This document shows positions 31,327 to 40,698 of a stretch of DNA of 64,000 nucleotides, in pieces. The notes under the pieces were generated by a model. It worked only from the letters and a program-made list of their open reading frames with translations, did no database searches and was not told the DNA's origin. The stretch is from Rhodomicrobium sp. Az07 (GTDB taxonomy: Bacteria; Pseudomonadota; Alphaproteobacteria; Rhizobiales; Rhodomicrobiaceae): NCBI RefSeq assembly GCF_018619475.1, contig NZ_JAHFZG010000003.1:62001-126000 (forward strand), written 5' to 3'. How positions within the stretch are numbered: position 1 is the stretch's first letter; each line of letters begins with the position of its first letter. The translations under genes and the position numbers were made by a program.

Positions 31327-31412
31327 GCGGGCGTGGCGAAATGGTAGCCGCAAGGGACTTAAAATCCCTCGGCCGTAAGGCCATGCCGGTTCGAGTCCGG
31401 CCGCCCGCACCA
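31327..31412 (+). tRNA. tRNA-Leu (anticodon UAA)
   Basis: A class II tRNA with encoded CCA. The acceptor stem is GCGGGCG/CGCCCGC. The anticodon stem AGGGA/TCCCT holds the loop CTTAAAA, giving anticodon TAA. A long variable arm (CGGCCGTAAGGCC region) follows, then the T arm with GGTTCGAGTCC. A TTGCGA-N17-TACTCC promoter lies upstream (31288-31316). Confidence 0.97.
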
Positions 31413-31555
31413 CCGCTTGCCCGCCGCCGCCGCGCGGGAATCGGCGGATGATGCGCGGCGCGCTGCTCCGTCCATGTACATTACGCCGAGGTACATCGCG
31501 GTCGTGGCCCTGAAGCGTCTTGATGGGAGGAAATAGCCCGAGCGCGGGGCTCGCC

Positions 31556-31957
31556 TCAAACCGGAAGCGCGGCGGCGATATCGGTTTTCGCGAAGTCGTC
31601 GCCCTTGAACAGCAGCGGCACGCCACGCGAGCGGGCGAGCGCATAAGCGGCGCAATCGCCGAAATTCAGCGCGGCCGGATGGCGGCCCTTGCCGTAGCGC
31701 AGGAAGGCGGCGCGCGCGGCGGCGGCCTGGCCCGCGTCGAAGGAAACGATTTCGATTCCAGCTTCGGCGATAAAAGCATCGAGCGGGGCGAAAACCGATC
31801 CGTCGCCCTCCCGGCCCGCCAGCACCAGCGAGGTTTCGAGCACATTCAGCGCGGAGATGACGCGCCCCCGCGCCGCGACGAGCGCGCCAAGCAGCGCCTT
31901 CGCGTCGGGCTCAAGCCGAAGGATCGCGACCAGCGCCGACGAATCGACCGCGATCAC
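31556..31957 (-). CDS. vapC: PIN-domain toxin (VapC family)
   Basis: A 133-residue putative RNase toxin. The PIN acidic residues are D5 (AVDSSAL), E41 (LNVLETS), D101 (NFGDCAAYALA) and D120/D121 (FKGDDF). It overlaps the upstream antitoxin by the four bases ATGA, the usual coupling for a toxin-antitoxin pair. VapC toxins cut tRNA or rRNA at single sites when freed from the antitoxin; the target here is unknown. Confidence 0.92.
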   Translation of the reverse strand: MIAVDSSALVAILRLEPDAKALLGALVAARGRVISALNVLETSLVLAGREGDGSVFAPLDAFIAEAGIEIVSFDAGQAAAARAAFLRYGKGRHPAALNFGDCAAYALARSRGVPLLFKGDDFAKTDIAAALPV

Positions 31958-32292
31958 GCGGGCAACCCGTCATCGCCATAAAGGTCGGCATCGGTGAGCG
32001 GCTGTCTCGCGCGAAGCGCCTCGGCGCTCGCCTCGGCGATGGCGTAAAGCTTCGCGAACAGCGCATCCGCGTCATGCGCGGGCTTCAACCTGACACCGTC
32101 ATGAATGAATTCCACGCCCGCCTCCTCCAGCGCAGCCCGCACTCCGCCTGCGGTCTCCTCCGCCACGGCGTAATCGCCCGCAGCTTCGAGACGCCGGACG
32201 GTCGTCACGGAAATGCCCGCCCGTTTCGCAAGCTCGTCCTGCTCCATGCGCAGGAGCGCGCGCGCCGCCTTGATCTGTTCCGCTGTTGCCAT
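31954..32292 (-). CDS. XRE-type antitoxin with VapB-like tail
   Basis: A 112-residue protein in two parts. Residues 6-60 are a helix-turn-helix of the XRE family (AEQIKAARALLRMEQDELAKRAG, then SVTTVRRLEAAGDY). Residues 70-112 resemble the toxin-binding C-terminus of VapB or Phd-type antitoxins and end LTDADLYGDDGLPA. The usual VapB uses an AbrB or RHH DNA-binding head, so an HTH head here is a domain swap. The gene precedes the PIN toxin with an ATGA overlap. The start ATG lies inside an inverted repeat, so the message may be leaderless. Confidence 0.88.
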   Translation of the reverse strand: MATAEQIKAARALLRMEQDELAKRAGISVTTVRRLEAAGDYAVAEETAGGVRAALEEAGVEFIHDGVRLKPAHDADALFAKLYAIAEASAEALRARQPLTDADLYGDDGLPA

Positions 32293-32327
32293 GACATAAA
32301 GCTATCACGCAAGATCGCTTTACGTCA
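32292..32327 (-). promoter_or_regulatory. operator/promoter of the XRE-PIN pair
   Basis: TGACATAAAGC and GCTTTACGTCA form an 11-bp inverted repeat with one mismatch around a 14-base spacer. On the minus strand TTGACG (-35) sits at the outer edge, 17 bases from a weak ATAGCT -10, placing the start site at or next to the ATG. The outer arm covers the aspS stop codon. This fits autoregulation by the HTH antitoxin. Confidence 0.6.
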
Positions 32328-34334
32328 AGCATCCTTCTTCTGCAAATTCAGCCGGATGTGGAGATCGCGCAATTGCTTCGCGCCCGCTTCGGACGGCGCG
32401 CCCATGAGCAGGTCTTCGGCCTGCTGGTTCATGGGGAAGAGCGAGATTTCGCGCAGGTTCTTCGCGCCGGTGATGAGCATCACGATGCGGTCGATGCCGA
32501 ACGCCATGCCGCCATGCGGCGGCGCGCCGAACTGGAACGCCCGGTAGAGACCGCCGAATCGCTCTTCCACATCCGCCTTGGTGAGGCCGACCTTCTCGAA
32601 AGCCGTCACCATGGTTTCGGGCGACTGGTTGCGAATCGAGCCGGAGGCGATCTCGAAGCCGTTGCAGACGAGGTCGTACTGATACGCCTTGAGTTCCAGC
32701 GGGTCGCGCGTTTCGAGCGCTTCAAGCCCGCCCTGCGGCATGGAAAACGGATTGTGCGCGAAGTCGACCTTCTTCTCGTCCTCGTTCCACTCGTAGAACG
32801 GGAAATCCACGATCCACGCGAGTTCGAAGCGCTCGCGGTCCACGAGGTTCAGGTCCTCGCCGACGCGGGTGCGCGCCTCGCCCGCGAATTTGTAGAACTT
32901 CGCAGGGTCGCCGCCGACGAAGAACACCGCGTCGCCATGTTCTAGGGCTAGGTGCTTTAGCAGTTCTTCCGTCTTATCTTCGCCGAGGTTCTTAGCAACC
33001 GGTCCTTTACCAATCCAATACCACTCTGGCTTACTAACTAGATCCGGATTCTTTTCGGCCATCTTAGCCGATGCGCGTTCGAATGCGCCGGCTATACCTT
33101 TCTCTGGGTCCTTCGTCTTTTCGACCGAAATCCAAGCCAAGCCTGGCTGTCCCTGCTGTTGCGCCCAGGAATTCATGCGGTCGCAAAACGCTCGGGAACC
33201 CCCGCCGCGAGCGGGGATGGCCCAGACGCGGGCTTTCTTGTCCTTCTCCAGCATGCCCGCGAATACCTTGAAGCCGGAGCCGCGGAAATGCTCGCTCACA
33301 TCCTCCATCTCGATGGGGTTGCGCAAGTCGGGCTTGTCGGTGCCGTATTTCGCGATGGCGTCGTCATAGGCGATGCGCGGGAAAACGTCCGTCACGGGCT
33401 TGCCGCCCGCGAAACCGTCGAACACCGCGCGGATAACGGGCTCCATCGTGTCCCACACGTCTTCCTGCGTGACGAAGCTCATTTCGAGGTCGAGCTGGTA
33501 GAATTCGCCCGGCAGCCGGTCGGCGCGCGGGTCTTCGTCGCGGAAACACGGCGCGATCTGGAAATAGCGGTCGAAGCCCGCCACCATGAGAAGCTGCTTG
33601 TATTGCTGCGGCGCCTGCGGCAGCGCGTAGAACTTGCCCGCGTGGATGCGCGACGGCACGAGGAAGTCGCGCGCGCCTTCGGGCGAGGACGCGGTAAGGA
33701 TCGGCGTCGAAAATTCGGTGAAGCCCGCGTCCACCATGCGCTTGCGCATGTCGGCAATGATCTTCGTCCGCTGGATGATGTTGCGATGCAGCGTCTCGCG
33801 GCGCAGGTCGAGGAAGCGATAGCGCAGACGCACGTCTTCAGGGTATTCCGGCTCGCCGAACACGGGGAGCGGCAGTTCCTCGGCCTTCGACAGCACGTCG
33901 AGCGTGCCGATGCGCACCTCGACCTCGCCCGTCGGCAGGTTCGGATTCACGGTGTCGCCCTCGCGGATCACGACATCGCCGTCGATGCGGATCACCCATT
34001 CGGCGCGCACCGCTTCCGCCGATTTGAACGCGGGCGCGGACGGGTCGACCACGCATTGCGTCAGGCCGTAATGGTCGCGCAGGTCGATGAACAGAAGCCC
34101 GCCATGGTCGCGCACGCGATGGACCCAGCCCGAAAGCCGCACGGTCTTGCCCGCGTCGGCTCTGCGCAGCGCCCCACAGGTCGTCGAACGATAGGCATGC
34201 AGCTTCGCCGCGCCAGAGTTCGCCTCCGCCCCTTTCGCGTCCACCGCCTCAAGTTCGGGTTCCTGCTTTATTTTCTTGCCGGAAGCGGCGGACTTCGCCC
34301 GCCCGCCAGACGCGGTTTTTTCCACAGAAGTCAT
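32325..34334 (-). CDS. aspS: aspartyl-tRNA synthetase
   Basis: A class II synthetase, 669 residues, with an N-terminal OB-fold anticodon domain ([20 protein letters not shown]), the catalytic core ([32 protein letters not shown]) and the bacterial GAD insert, then [15 protein letters not shown]. The first 46 residues (Lys/Ala-rich) are an extension before the usual start [12 protein letters not shown]. In about 32940-33120 the codons turn AT-rich: several CTA Leu codons, AGT, CCA, ATT, GGT and GTT. GC falls to about 50 percent, with one 60-base line at 47 percent, although the protein remains normal. The 3' end overlaps the toxin-antitoxin operator. Confidence 0.96.
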   Translation of the reverse strand: MTSVEKTASGGRAKSAASGKKIKQEPELEAVDAKGAEANSGAAKLHAYRSTTCGALRRADAGKTVRLSGWVHRVRDHGGLLFIDLRDHYGLTQCVVDPSAPAFKSAEAVRAEWVIRIDGDVVIREGDTVNPNLPTGEVEVRIGTLDVLSKAEELPLPVFGEPEYPEDVRLRYRFLDLRRETLHRNIIQRTKIIADMRKRMVDAGFTEFSTPILTASSPEGARDFLVPSRIHAGKFYALPQAPQQYKQLLMVAGFDRYFQIAPCFRDEDPRADRLPGEFYQLDLEMSFVTQEDVWDTMEPVIRAVFDGFAGGKPVTDVFPRIAYDDAIAKYGTDKPDLRNPIEMEDVSEHFRGSGFKVFAGMLEKDKKARVWAIPARGGGSRAFCDRMNSWAQQQGQPGLAWISVEKTKDPEKGIAGAFERASAKMAEKNPDLVSKPEWYWIGKGPVAKNLGEDKTEELLKHLALEHGDAVFFVGGDPAKFYKFAGEARTRVGEDLNLVDRERFELAWIVDFPFYEWNEDEKKVDFAHNPFSMPQGGLEALETRDPLELKAYQYDLVCNGFEIASGSIRNQSPETMVTAFEKVGLTKADVEERFGGLYRAFQFGAPPHGGMAFGIDRIVMLITGAKNLREISLFPMNQQAEDLLMGAPSEAGAKQLRDLHIRLNLQKKDA

Positions 34335-34532
34335 CCTTCAGGATCGGAGCCGGCGCCGTTCAGCAATTCTTGACCGAACGGCGGCAAAGCGGCTTAAAAG
34401 AGACACAGTTCTGGTCGCCCACTGTTTCAGAGCGCTTGAATCGCGGGACAAACCAGCGCATGGACCGCGATGTTTGTCAAGAATGCGAGCCAGTCATGAG
34501 AGCCGCCCCACAGCCCGAGCTACAATAATAGA

Positions 34533-35684
34533 ATGATTGATCTGCCGCCCGTCATTACCTCCATCAAAGACCTCAAGACGCTTTGCGATGCGCTGGCGAA
34601 GCAACCCTTCGTCACCGTCGACACCGAGTTCATGCGGCAGACGACCTACCGCCCGAAGCTCTGTCTCATCCAGATGGCCGCGCCCGGCATCGAGGCCGTC
34701 GTCGATCCGCTGCCGAACCTCGACCTGACGCCGTTTTACGCGCTGATGGCCGACACCGCCGTCGTGAAGGTCTTCCACGCCGCTCGTCAGGACATCGAAA
34801 TCGTCTGGCAGGAAGCGGGTGTGATCCCGATGCCGCTGTTCGATACGCAGATCGCGGCGATGGCGCTCGGCCATGGCGATGCGATCTCCTACGGCGCGCT
34901 CGTCAAGAAGCTGCTCAAGAAGAACCACGACAAGACCTATCAGGCCATCGACTGGTGCCAGCGCCCGCTGGGGCCGAAGCAGCTCGAATATGCGCTCGGC
35001 GACGTCACCTATCTGCGCGATGTCTACGCCAAGCTGAAGCAACGGCTCGAACAGACCGGCCGCGAACCCTGGCTTGAGGAAGAAGTCGCCGTTCTCACCG
35101 ATCCCAAGACCTACGCCTTCGATCCGGCCGACGCGTGGAAGCGCCTCAAGCTCGGCGGCAAGTCGCGCACCGCGCGCGCCATTATCATGGAGCTTGCCGC
35201 CTGGCGCGAACGGGCCGCGCAGGACGAGAACGTGCCACGCGGCCGTGTGCTGAAGGACGAGGCGATCTACGAGGTGGCGAAGCACGCGCCGCGCACGCTC
35301 GAAACCCTGTCGCGGCTCCGTTCGGTGCGCGACAGCGTGCGGTCGCGCGGCGACGCGATCCTTCGCGCCGTCGAGGCGGCGCTTGTCCGCGATCCGGGCG
35401 ACGTGGTGAACGCGGCGGCGCATATCGATCTTTCCGCCGGCGCATCCGCCACCGTCGAGCTTCTGCGCGTGCTGCTCAAGGCCGTATCCGCCGAACTCGA
35501 CATCGCGCCGAAACTCCTCGCCAGCGCCGAGGATCTCGAAAAGCTCGCGCAGTACGACGCCCCCGACGTGCCCGCGCTGAAGGGCTGGCGACGTCCGCTG
35601 TTCGGCGACAAGGCGATCGCGCTGAAGGAAGGCCGCCTCGCGCTCGGCATCAGGAAAAACGAGGTCGCCGTCTTTCCGCTTTGA
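34533..35684 (+). CDS. rnd: ribonuclease D
   Basis: A 3'-5' exoribonuclease of tRNA maturation, 383 residues. DEDD exonuclease motifs are VTVDTEFMRQTTYRP (Exo I), KVFHAARQDIEI (Exo II) and EYALGDVTYL (Exo III, Asp and Tyr). A C-terminal HRDC domain (about residues 205-290, LAAWRERAAQDENVPRGRVLKDEAI) follows. It is divergent from aspS across a 200-base promoter region. Confidence 0.95.
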   Translation: MIDLPPVITSIKDLKTLCDALAKQPFVTVDTEFMRQTTYRPKLCLIQMAAPGIEAVVDPLPNLDLTPFYALMADTAVVKVFHAARQDIEIVWQEAGVIPMPLFDTQIAAMALGHGDAISYGALVKKLLKKNHDKTYQAIDWCQRPLGPKQLEYALGDVTYLRDVYAKLKQRLEQTGREPWLEEEVAVLTDPKTYAFDPADAWKRLKLGGKSRTARAIIMELAAWRERAAQDENVPRGRVLKDEAIYEVAKHAPRTLETLSRLRSVRDSVRSRGDAILRAVEAALVRDPGDVVNAAAHIDLSAGASATVELLRVLLKAVSAELDIAPKLLASAEDLEKLAQYDAPDVPALKGWRRPLFGDKAIALKEGRLALGIRKNEVAVFPL

Positions 35685-35884
35685 GGCACACTCTTAGCTG
35701 CCCTTCGACGCGAAGCGCGCGCTTCAACTCAGCCGAGGAGCGCGCGCAATTTGGGTCCGCTTCGTCACAACCAGGAGATGCCGAATGAGAATTTTTCCAC
35801 TTTAGGGGGGTCTAAGCCGCAACCGCCGGGGATTATGGCAGAAGCAGGCACACTGTTGCCGCAAATGAAATCCAAGTTTACTGC

Positions 35885-36982
35885 ATGAGAATCGCAAAGC
35901 TTCATCGCGCCGCCACGCTTGCGGTCGCCGCCGTTCTGACGGTGCTGGCCTCGGCAGCCCCGGACTCCAGAGCGCAGAGCATCGTCGTCCTCGTCAATGA
36001 CGAGCCGATCACGTCAGGCGACATCGCGCAGCGGACGCGATGGATGGCGCGAACGAGCGGCTTCGGCGATCGCATGAAGGCGCTGCTGACGGGGAATGCG
36101 GTCAAGGAGCGCTTCCGGCAGCTCATGGTCAAGGCGAATCCGCGCTCCCAGGCAGAGGCGGAACAAGCGGCCGAGCGCATCAAGGGGCAACTTATCGAGG
36201 AAGCGAAAGCCCGCGTCCTTTCCGAAGGCGGGGGCACCTCGCGCAAGCAGGTGATCGAGACGCTCATCGAAGACAAATTGAAACTTCAGGCCGCGAAGAC
36301 TCTTAAGATCACGATCTCCGACAAGGAGGTCGAGGAAGTTCTCGGGCAGCGGGCGGGAGGCGGCAGTGGCAAGAAGCCACTCCTCAACGAATTCTACCAG
36401 CAGTTTGAGGCAGACGGCATCAGCCGCAAGACGGTGAAGAACATCATTCGCGCGCAACTCGCCTGGCGTGACGTGATTCGCCGCCAGTATGGCCCCCGCA
36501 TCGCGGCGATGATCGCCTCGGCGCCGTCCGATGACAGTAAAACCGCCGATGGCGATATTCAGTTCGACGTTCGCGTTCTAAGGCTGGCCGTCGCTGGCTC
36601 GGACCAGCGCGCGGTGAGCCAGCGCATGATGGAGGCCGAAAATCTCCGTGCGAAGTTCACCTCATGCGCCGACCTGCCCAAGCGGGCGAAACTCGTGGCC
36701 GACGCATCTGTCAAGGCGGTTCATAAGGCGAAGCTCGCTTCGTTCAACAAGGACGCGCAACCCTTGATCCTCAAGGCCGCCGAAGGGCAGATGACGCCAC
36801 CGATCCTCGTTTCCGGCGCGGTCGAGTCCTACGCCATCTGCAAGAAGGGTGTGGTGGCGAAGAAAACCGTCGCGGAAGAGAAGCCGGATGCGCGCCAGCA
36901 GGAGTTCGAACGGTTCTCGCGGCGCTATCTTTATGAGTTGAGGAAGTCGGCTTCGATCGATTACCGGACAAAGGTGGACTGA
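35885..36982 (+). CDS. surA: SurA-like periplasmic chaperone/peptidylprolyl isomerase
   Basis: Helps outer-membrane beta-barrel proteins, including LptD, reach the outer membrane. 365 residues with a signal peptide (about residues 1-30, LAVAAVLTVLASAAPDSRA), a SurA N-terminal chaperone domain (VVLVNDEPITSGDIAQR) and a parvulin-like region after residue 215. That region is degenerate, so isomerase activity is doubtful. It leads the surA-pdxA-ksgA run usual in alphaproteobacteria, although lptD lies 25 kb away instead of directly before it. Confidence 0.88.
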   Translation: MRIAKLHRAATLAVAAVLTVLASAAPDSRAQSIVVLVNDEPITSGDIAQRTRWMARTSGFGDRMKALLTGNAVKERFRQLMVKANPRSQAEAEQAAERIKGQLIEEAKARVLSEGGGTSRKQVIETLIEDKLKLQAAKTLKITISDKEVEEVLGQRAGGGSGKKPLLNEFYQQFEADGISRKTVKNIIRAQLAWRDVIRRQYGPRIAAMIASAPSDDSKTADGDIQFDVRVLRLAVAGSDQRAVSQRMMEAENLRAKFTSCADLPKRAKLVADASVKAVHKAKLASFNKDAQPLILKAAEGQMTPPILVSGAVESYAICKKGVVAKKTVAEEKPDARQQEFERFSRRYLYELRKSASIDYRTKVD

Positions 36983-37196
36983 GCGATGTCCGCGCATCGA
37001 GCGGGCCTTGAGCGTTGAGTCGGCAACCAGGCAATCGAGGCTTTCCGTACCTGCCGCTTCGATGGCGCTCGCGCGGCGTGATTTTCCGAGGCGTTTTGCG
37101 GTCCGTCATTTCGTGACGCAGCCGAAGACGCTATAATCTCGCGTCCGCGCTGCCGAATTGCGCCTTTTCCTTATAGCCTGGAGCCAGTCCTTGGCG

Positions 37197-38246
37197 ATGT
37201 CGCCTGCGCTTTCCGATTTGCCGCTCGCCGTCACCATGGGCGATCCCGCCGGGATCGGTCCCGATGTCACGCTCGCGGCATGGGCGCGGCGGAGAGACTG
37301 CGCGCTCGCTCCGTCCTTCGTCATCGCCGACCCTGCCCTTTTCGAGGCCCGCGCCGCACTGCTCGGCATCGCCGCGCGCGTCACAAGAATTGCCCGCCCT
37401 GAAGACGCCGCCGCTGTGTTTGATGACGCGCTGCCGGTTCTGCCCCTTCGCGCACAACTGCCGCCCGTCGCGCCCGGAAAGCCGTCCGTGGCTCACGCCG
37501 CCGCTGTCATCGAATCGATCGAAGAGGCCGTCACACTCGTGCTTTCCGGCCGCGCCGCCGCCGTCGTCACCGCGCCCATCGCGAAGTTCGTGCTCATGCA
37601 AACGGGCTTCGCCCACGCGGGCCATACCGAATTTCTCGCCGAACTCGCGGTGCGCCATGGGCATCGGCCGCGACCGCCGATCATGCTGATGGCTTCGCCG
37701 CGCCTGATAGCGGTTCCCGTCACGGTGCATATTCCGCTGAAAGAGGTTGTCGCGGCGCTCACACAGGACGTCATCATCGGCACCGCGCGGACCACAGCGG
37801 AAGGGCTGACGCGCTTCTTCGGCATCGCGCGCCCGCGCCTCGCCATCTGCGGCCTGAACCCCCATGCGGGCGAAAACGGCGCGCTCGGCCACGAGGAGAC
37901 CGACATCATCGCGCCCGCCATCGAGCATCTCAAGGCGGACGGCATCGACGCGACCGGCCCGCACCCCGCCGACACGCTGTTTCACGACGCCGCGCGCGAA
38001 ACCTACGACGCGGTGCTCGCCATGTATCACGACCAGGCGCTGATCCCGTTCAAGACGCTCGCCTTCGACGACGGCGTGAACGTGACGCTCGGCCTGCCCT
38101 TTATCCGCACATCGCCAGATCACGGAACCGCCTTCGCGCTTGCCGGCACCGGCAAAGCCAACCCGACAAGCTTTATCGAAGCGCTTCGTCTCGCCCGGCG
38201 CATGGCCGCGAGTGCGGCGGAAACCGGCGCGGTACGCGCCTCATGA
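37197..38246 (+). CDS. pdxA: 4-hydroxythreonine-4-phosphate dehydrogenase
   Basis: A step of pyridoxal phosphate synthesis, making the 3-amino-1-hydroxyacetone precursor. 349 residues. The family start VTMGDPAGIGPDVTL is present, with metal-binding histidines in TGFAHAGHTEFLA, NPHAGENGALGHEE and MYHDQALIPFKTL, and the C-terminal SPDHGTAFALAG. ATG 37197 is chosen over a TTG at 37158, whose extra residues are not family-like. Its stop overlaps the ksgA start by ATGA. Confidence 0.94.
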   Translation: MSPALSDLPLAVTMGDPAGIGPDVTLAAWARRRDCALAPSFVIADPALFEARAALLGIAARVTRIARPEDAAAVFDDALPVLPLRAQLPPVAPGKPSVAHAAAVIESIEEAVTLVLSGRAAAVVTAPIAKFVLMQTGFAHAGHTEFLAELAVRHGHRPRPPIMLMASPRLIAVPVTVHIPLKEVVAALTQDVIIGTARTTAEGLTRFFGIARPRLAICGLNPHAGENGALGHEETDIIAPAIEHLKADGIDATGPHPADTLFHDAARETYDAVLAMYHDQALIPFKTLAFDDGVNVTLGLPFIRTSPDHGTAFALAGTGKANPTSFIEALRLARRMAASAAETGAVRAS

Positions 38247-39106
38247 GCGTAGCCGCCATCGAATCGCTGCCGCCGCTGCGCGAGGTGATCAAGGACGCGT
38301 CGCTATCCGCGCGGAAGTCCCTCGGCCAGAATTTCATTCTCGACCTCAATGTGACGCGCCGGATCGCCCGCGCGGCCGGGCCGCTCGATAATGCAACCGT
38401 GCTCGAAATCGGCCCCGGCCCCGGCGGCCTGACGCGCGCGCTCTTCATTGAAGGCGCAAGCCGCGCCATCGCCATCGAGCGCGACGAACGCTTTCGCCCT
38501 GCCCTCGACGAGATTGCGGAGGCGAGCGGCGGCCGTTTCAGCGTGACCTTCGCGGATGCGATAAGCATCGATTATCCCGCCTTCGCCGCCGAGACGGGCG
38601 CGAATCGCGTCGTCGCCAACCTTCCTTACAACATCGCAACGCCGCTCATCGTCGGCTGGCTGACGGAGACGCGCTGGCCGCCGTGGTTCGACCGAATCGT
38701 CGTCATGGTGCAGAAGGAAGTGGCCGAGCGGCTGGCGGCGGAAGTCGGGAGCGAGCATTACGGGCGGCTTGCGGTGATCGCGCAGTTTCGCGCGCGGCCG
38801 CGCATCCTGTTCACCTTGCCGCCGTCCGTATTCACGCCGCCGCCGAAGGTTGCGTCCGCGCTGGTTGAGATCGTGCCGCGCCCGCAAGCGCCCGACGCGG
38901 TGCCTACGGCGTGGCTCGAAAAGGTGACGGCGGCGGCTTTCGGCCAGCGTCGGAAGATGCTCCGGTCGAGCCTCGCCTCGCTCGGAGCCGACACGGCGCG
39001 CCTCTTGGGCGACGCGGGGATCGATCCGGTCGAACGCGCGGAGCGGCTTACAGTGGAGGATTTCGTCCGCCTCGCGAGCGCGCTTCAACGCCAGCGTGGC
39101 GGGTGA
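38243..39106 (+). CDS. ksgA: 16S rRNA dimethyladenosine methyltransferase
   Basis: Dimethylates two adjacent adenines near the 3' end of 16S rRNA in small-subunit assembly. 287 residues. SAM-binding motif VLEIGPGPGGLTRAL; the catalytic NLPYN block is VVANLPYNIATP. Further family segments include SLGQNFILD and QRRKMLRSSLASLG. It is translationally coupled to pdxA. Confidence 0.95.
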   Translation: MSVAAIESLPPLREVIKDASLSARKSLGQNFILDLNVTRRIARAAGPLDNATVLEIGPGPGGLTRALFIEGASRAIAIERDERFRPALDEIAEASGGRFSVTFADAISIDYPAFAAETGANRVVANLPYNIATPLIVGWLTETRWPPWFDRIVVMVQKEVAERLAAEVGSEHYGRLAVIAQFRARPRILFTLPPSVFTPPPKVASALVEIVPRPQAPDAVPTAWLEKVTAAAFGQRRKMLRSSLASLGADTARLLGDAGIDPVERAERLTVEDFVRLASALQRQRGG

Positions 39107-39494
39107 GGAAACAGGGCGCGCGCCCCTGAAAGCAGGAACGCAACCGCCAAACGCAAGAGCCCCTTTTCAGACACGGCCGAAAAGATGAGACATGCGAAAG
39201 ACAATGAGCAAAATAGACTTCGATCCCTGTGCTTTTATCCGGAAAAATAGATCTGTTTTTTAATCCACCCTCTTTATTACTTCATCTTGTCGTCATAAAT
39301 ATAAACGATATTGAAGCGCCGTGAGACACACCTCGCTGCGGAATCGCGCGGTATTACTTTCTTATGTCTCTGCGCGCTTCCCGCTTTACAACAAAAACAG
39401 CCCAAATTATATCAAAAGCCCGCCACCGACGCGGAACCGAAACCGGGATGAACCATCTCCCTCCTGCCCCCAGGAAAAACGGACAGAAACACCC
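39107..39494. other. AT-rich leader and promoter region before the polyamine genes
   Basis: About 390 bases, much richer in A and T than the surroundings (39190-39420). A possible 19-codon leader frame (ATG 39205 to TAA 39264, product MSKIDFDPCAFIRKNRSVF) lies in it but has no good ribosome site. No terminator or known riboswitch is seen. Such a long AT-rich leader before polyamine synthesis genes could carry translational control. Confidence 0.4.
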
Positions 39495-40688
39495 ATGAAC
39501 AACGTTCTCATCATCGGCGCCGGCGCGGCCGGCGCGGTAGTGACCAAGAAATGCGCGATGAATCGGGACATTTTCGACGGGACCATTCATCTTGCGTCGC
39601 GGACCTTGTCGAAGTGCGAAGAAATCAAGAAGCAATGCGTCAGTGAAATCGAGATTTCGCAGATCGATGCCGACGACACCGCCGCTGTCGTGAAGCTGAT
39701 CGAACACGTGAAGCCGCGCCTCGTCATCAACATGGCGCTGCCCTACCAGGATCTGACGATCATGGAAGCGTGTCTTCAGACCGGCGTCGATTACATCGAT
39801 ACGGCGAATTACGAGCCGAAGGACGAGGCCAAGTTCACCTACGAATGGCAGTGGCCGTTCGACGAGAAATACAAGGCTAAGGGCAATCTCGCCGTGCTCG
39901 GTTGCGGCTTCGACCCCGGCGTGACGAACGTTTTCTGCGCCTATGCTCAGGAAAACCTGTTCGACGAGATCCACGAGATCGACATCATCGATTGCAACGA
40001 CGGCAGCCACGGCAAGAGCTTCGCGACCAACTTCAACCCGGAAATCAACATCCGCGAAGTGACCCAGCGCGGCAAGTATTGGGAAAACGGCGAATGGGTC
40101 GACATCGACCCGCTCAGCATTTCATGCATGATCGATTACCCGGAAGTCGGCCCGCGCAAGTCCTACCTTATCTATCACGAAGAAGAGGAATCGCTCGTCA
40201 AGAACATCCGCGGGCTGAAGCGGATACGCTTCTGGATGACGTTTTCCGACAACTACATCAACCATCTCGACGTGCTGCAAAGCATCGGCATGACGCGCAT
40301 CGATCCGGTGAAGTTCAAGGGAATGGACATCATCCCGATCGAATTCCTGAAGGCGCTGCTGCCGGAGCCTTCATCGCTCGCACCGGACTACACGGGAAAG
40401 ACCTCCATCGGAACCGTGATCAAGGGCGTGAAAGACGGCAAGCCCCTGACGAAGATCATCTATAATGTCTGCGATCACGCCGAGAGCAACCGCGAAGTCG
40501 GCGCGCAGGCCGTCTCCTACACCACGGGCGTCCCGGCGGTGACGGCGGCGATCATGATCCTGAAGGGTATCTGGAGCGGCAAGGGCGTGTTCAACATCGA
40601 GCAGATGCCGCCGAAGCCGTTCCTCGAAGAGCTGGCGAAGCAGGGGCTGCCCTGGCACGTGAAGGACGCACCCGAGTTCCCCTGCTGA
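39495..40688 (+). CDS. carboxynorspermidine synthase (saccharopine dehydrogenase family)
   Basis: Reductively joins aspartate semialdehyde to a diamine (giving carboxynorspermidine or carboxyspermidine) in a SAM-independent polyamine route. 397 residues with an N-terminal Rossmann motif ([19 protein letters not shown]) and the saccharopine-dehydrogenase-like body (GVDYIDTANYEP, LGCGFDPGVTNVF, YTTGVPAVTAAIMI). The next gene is the matching decarboxylase, which fixes the assignment among saccharopine dehydrogenase homologues. The start at 39495 has only a weak, distant AGGA. Confidence 0.93.
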   Translation: MNNVLIIGAGAAGAVVTKKCAMNRDIFDGTIHLASRTLSKCEEIKKQCVSEIEISQIDADDTAAVVKLIEHVKPRLVINMALPYQDLTIMEACLQTGVDYIDTANYEPKDEAKFTYEWQWPFDEKYKAKGNLAVLGCGFDPGVTNVFCAYAQENLFDEIHEIDIIDCNDGSHGKSFATNFNPEINIREVTQRGKYWENGEWVDIDPLSISCMIDYPEVGPRKSYLIYHEEEESLVKNIRGLKRIRFWMTFSDNYINHLDVLQSIGMTRIDPVKFKGMDIIPIEFLKALLPEPSSLAPDYTGKTSIGTVIKGVKDGKPLTKIIYNVCDHAESNREVGAQAVSYTTGVPAVTAAIMILKGIWSGKGVFNIEQMPPKPFLEELAKQGLPWHVKDAPEFPC

Positions 40689-40698
40689 CGGAGGTAGA

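Noticed and set aside
35712-35725. GAAGCGCGCGCTTC palindrome after rnd as a terminator
   Set aside because: No T run follows, and GC-rich palindromes of this length are common in such a genome.
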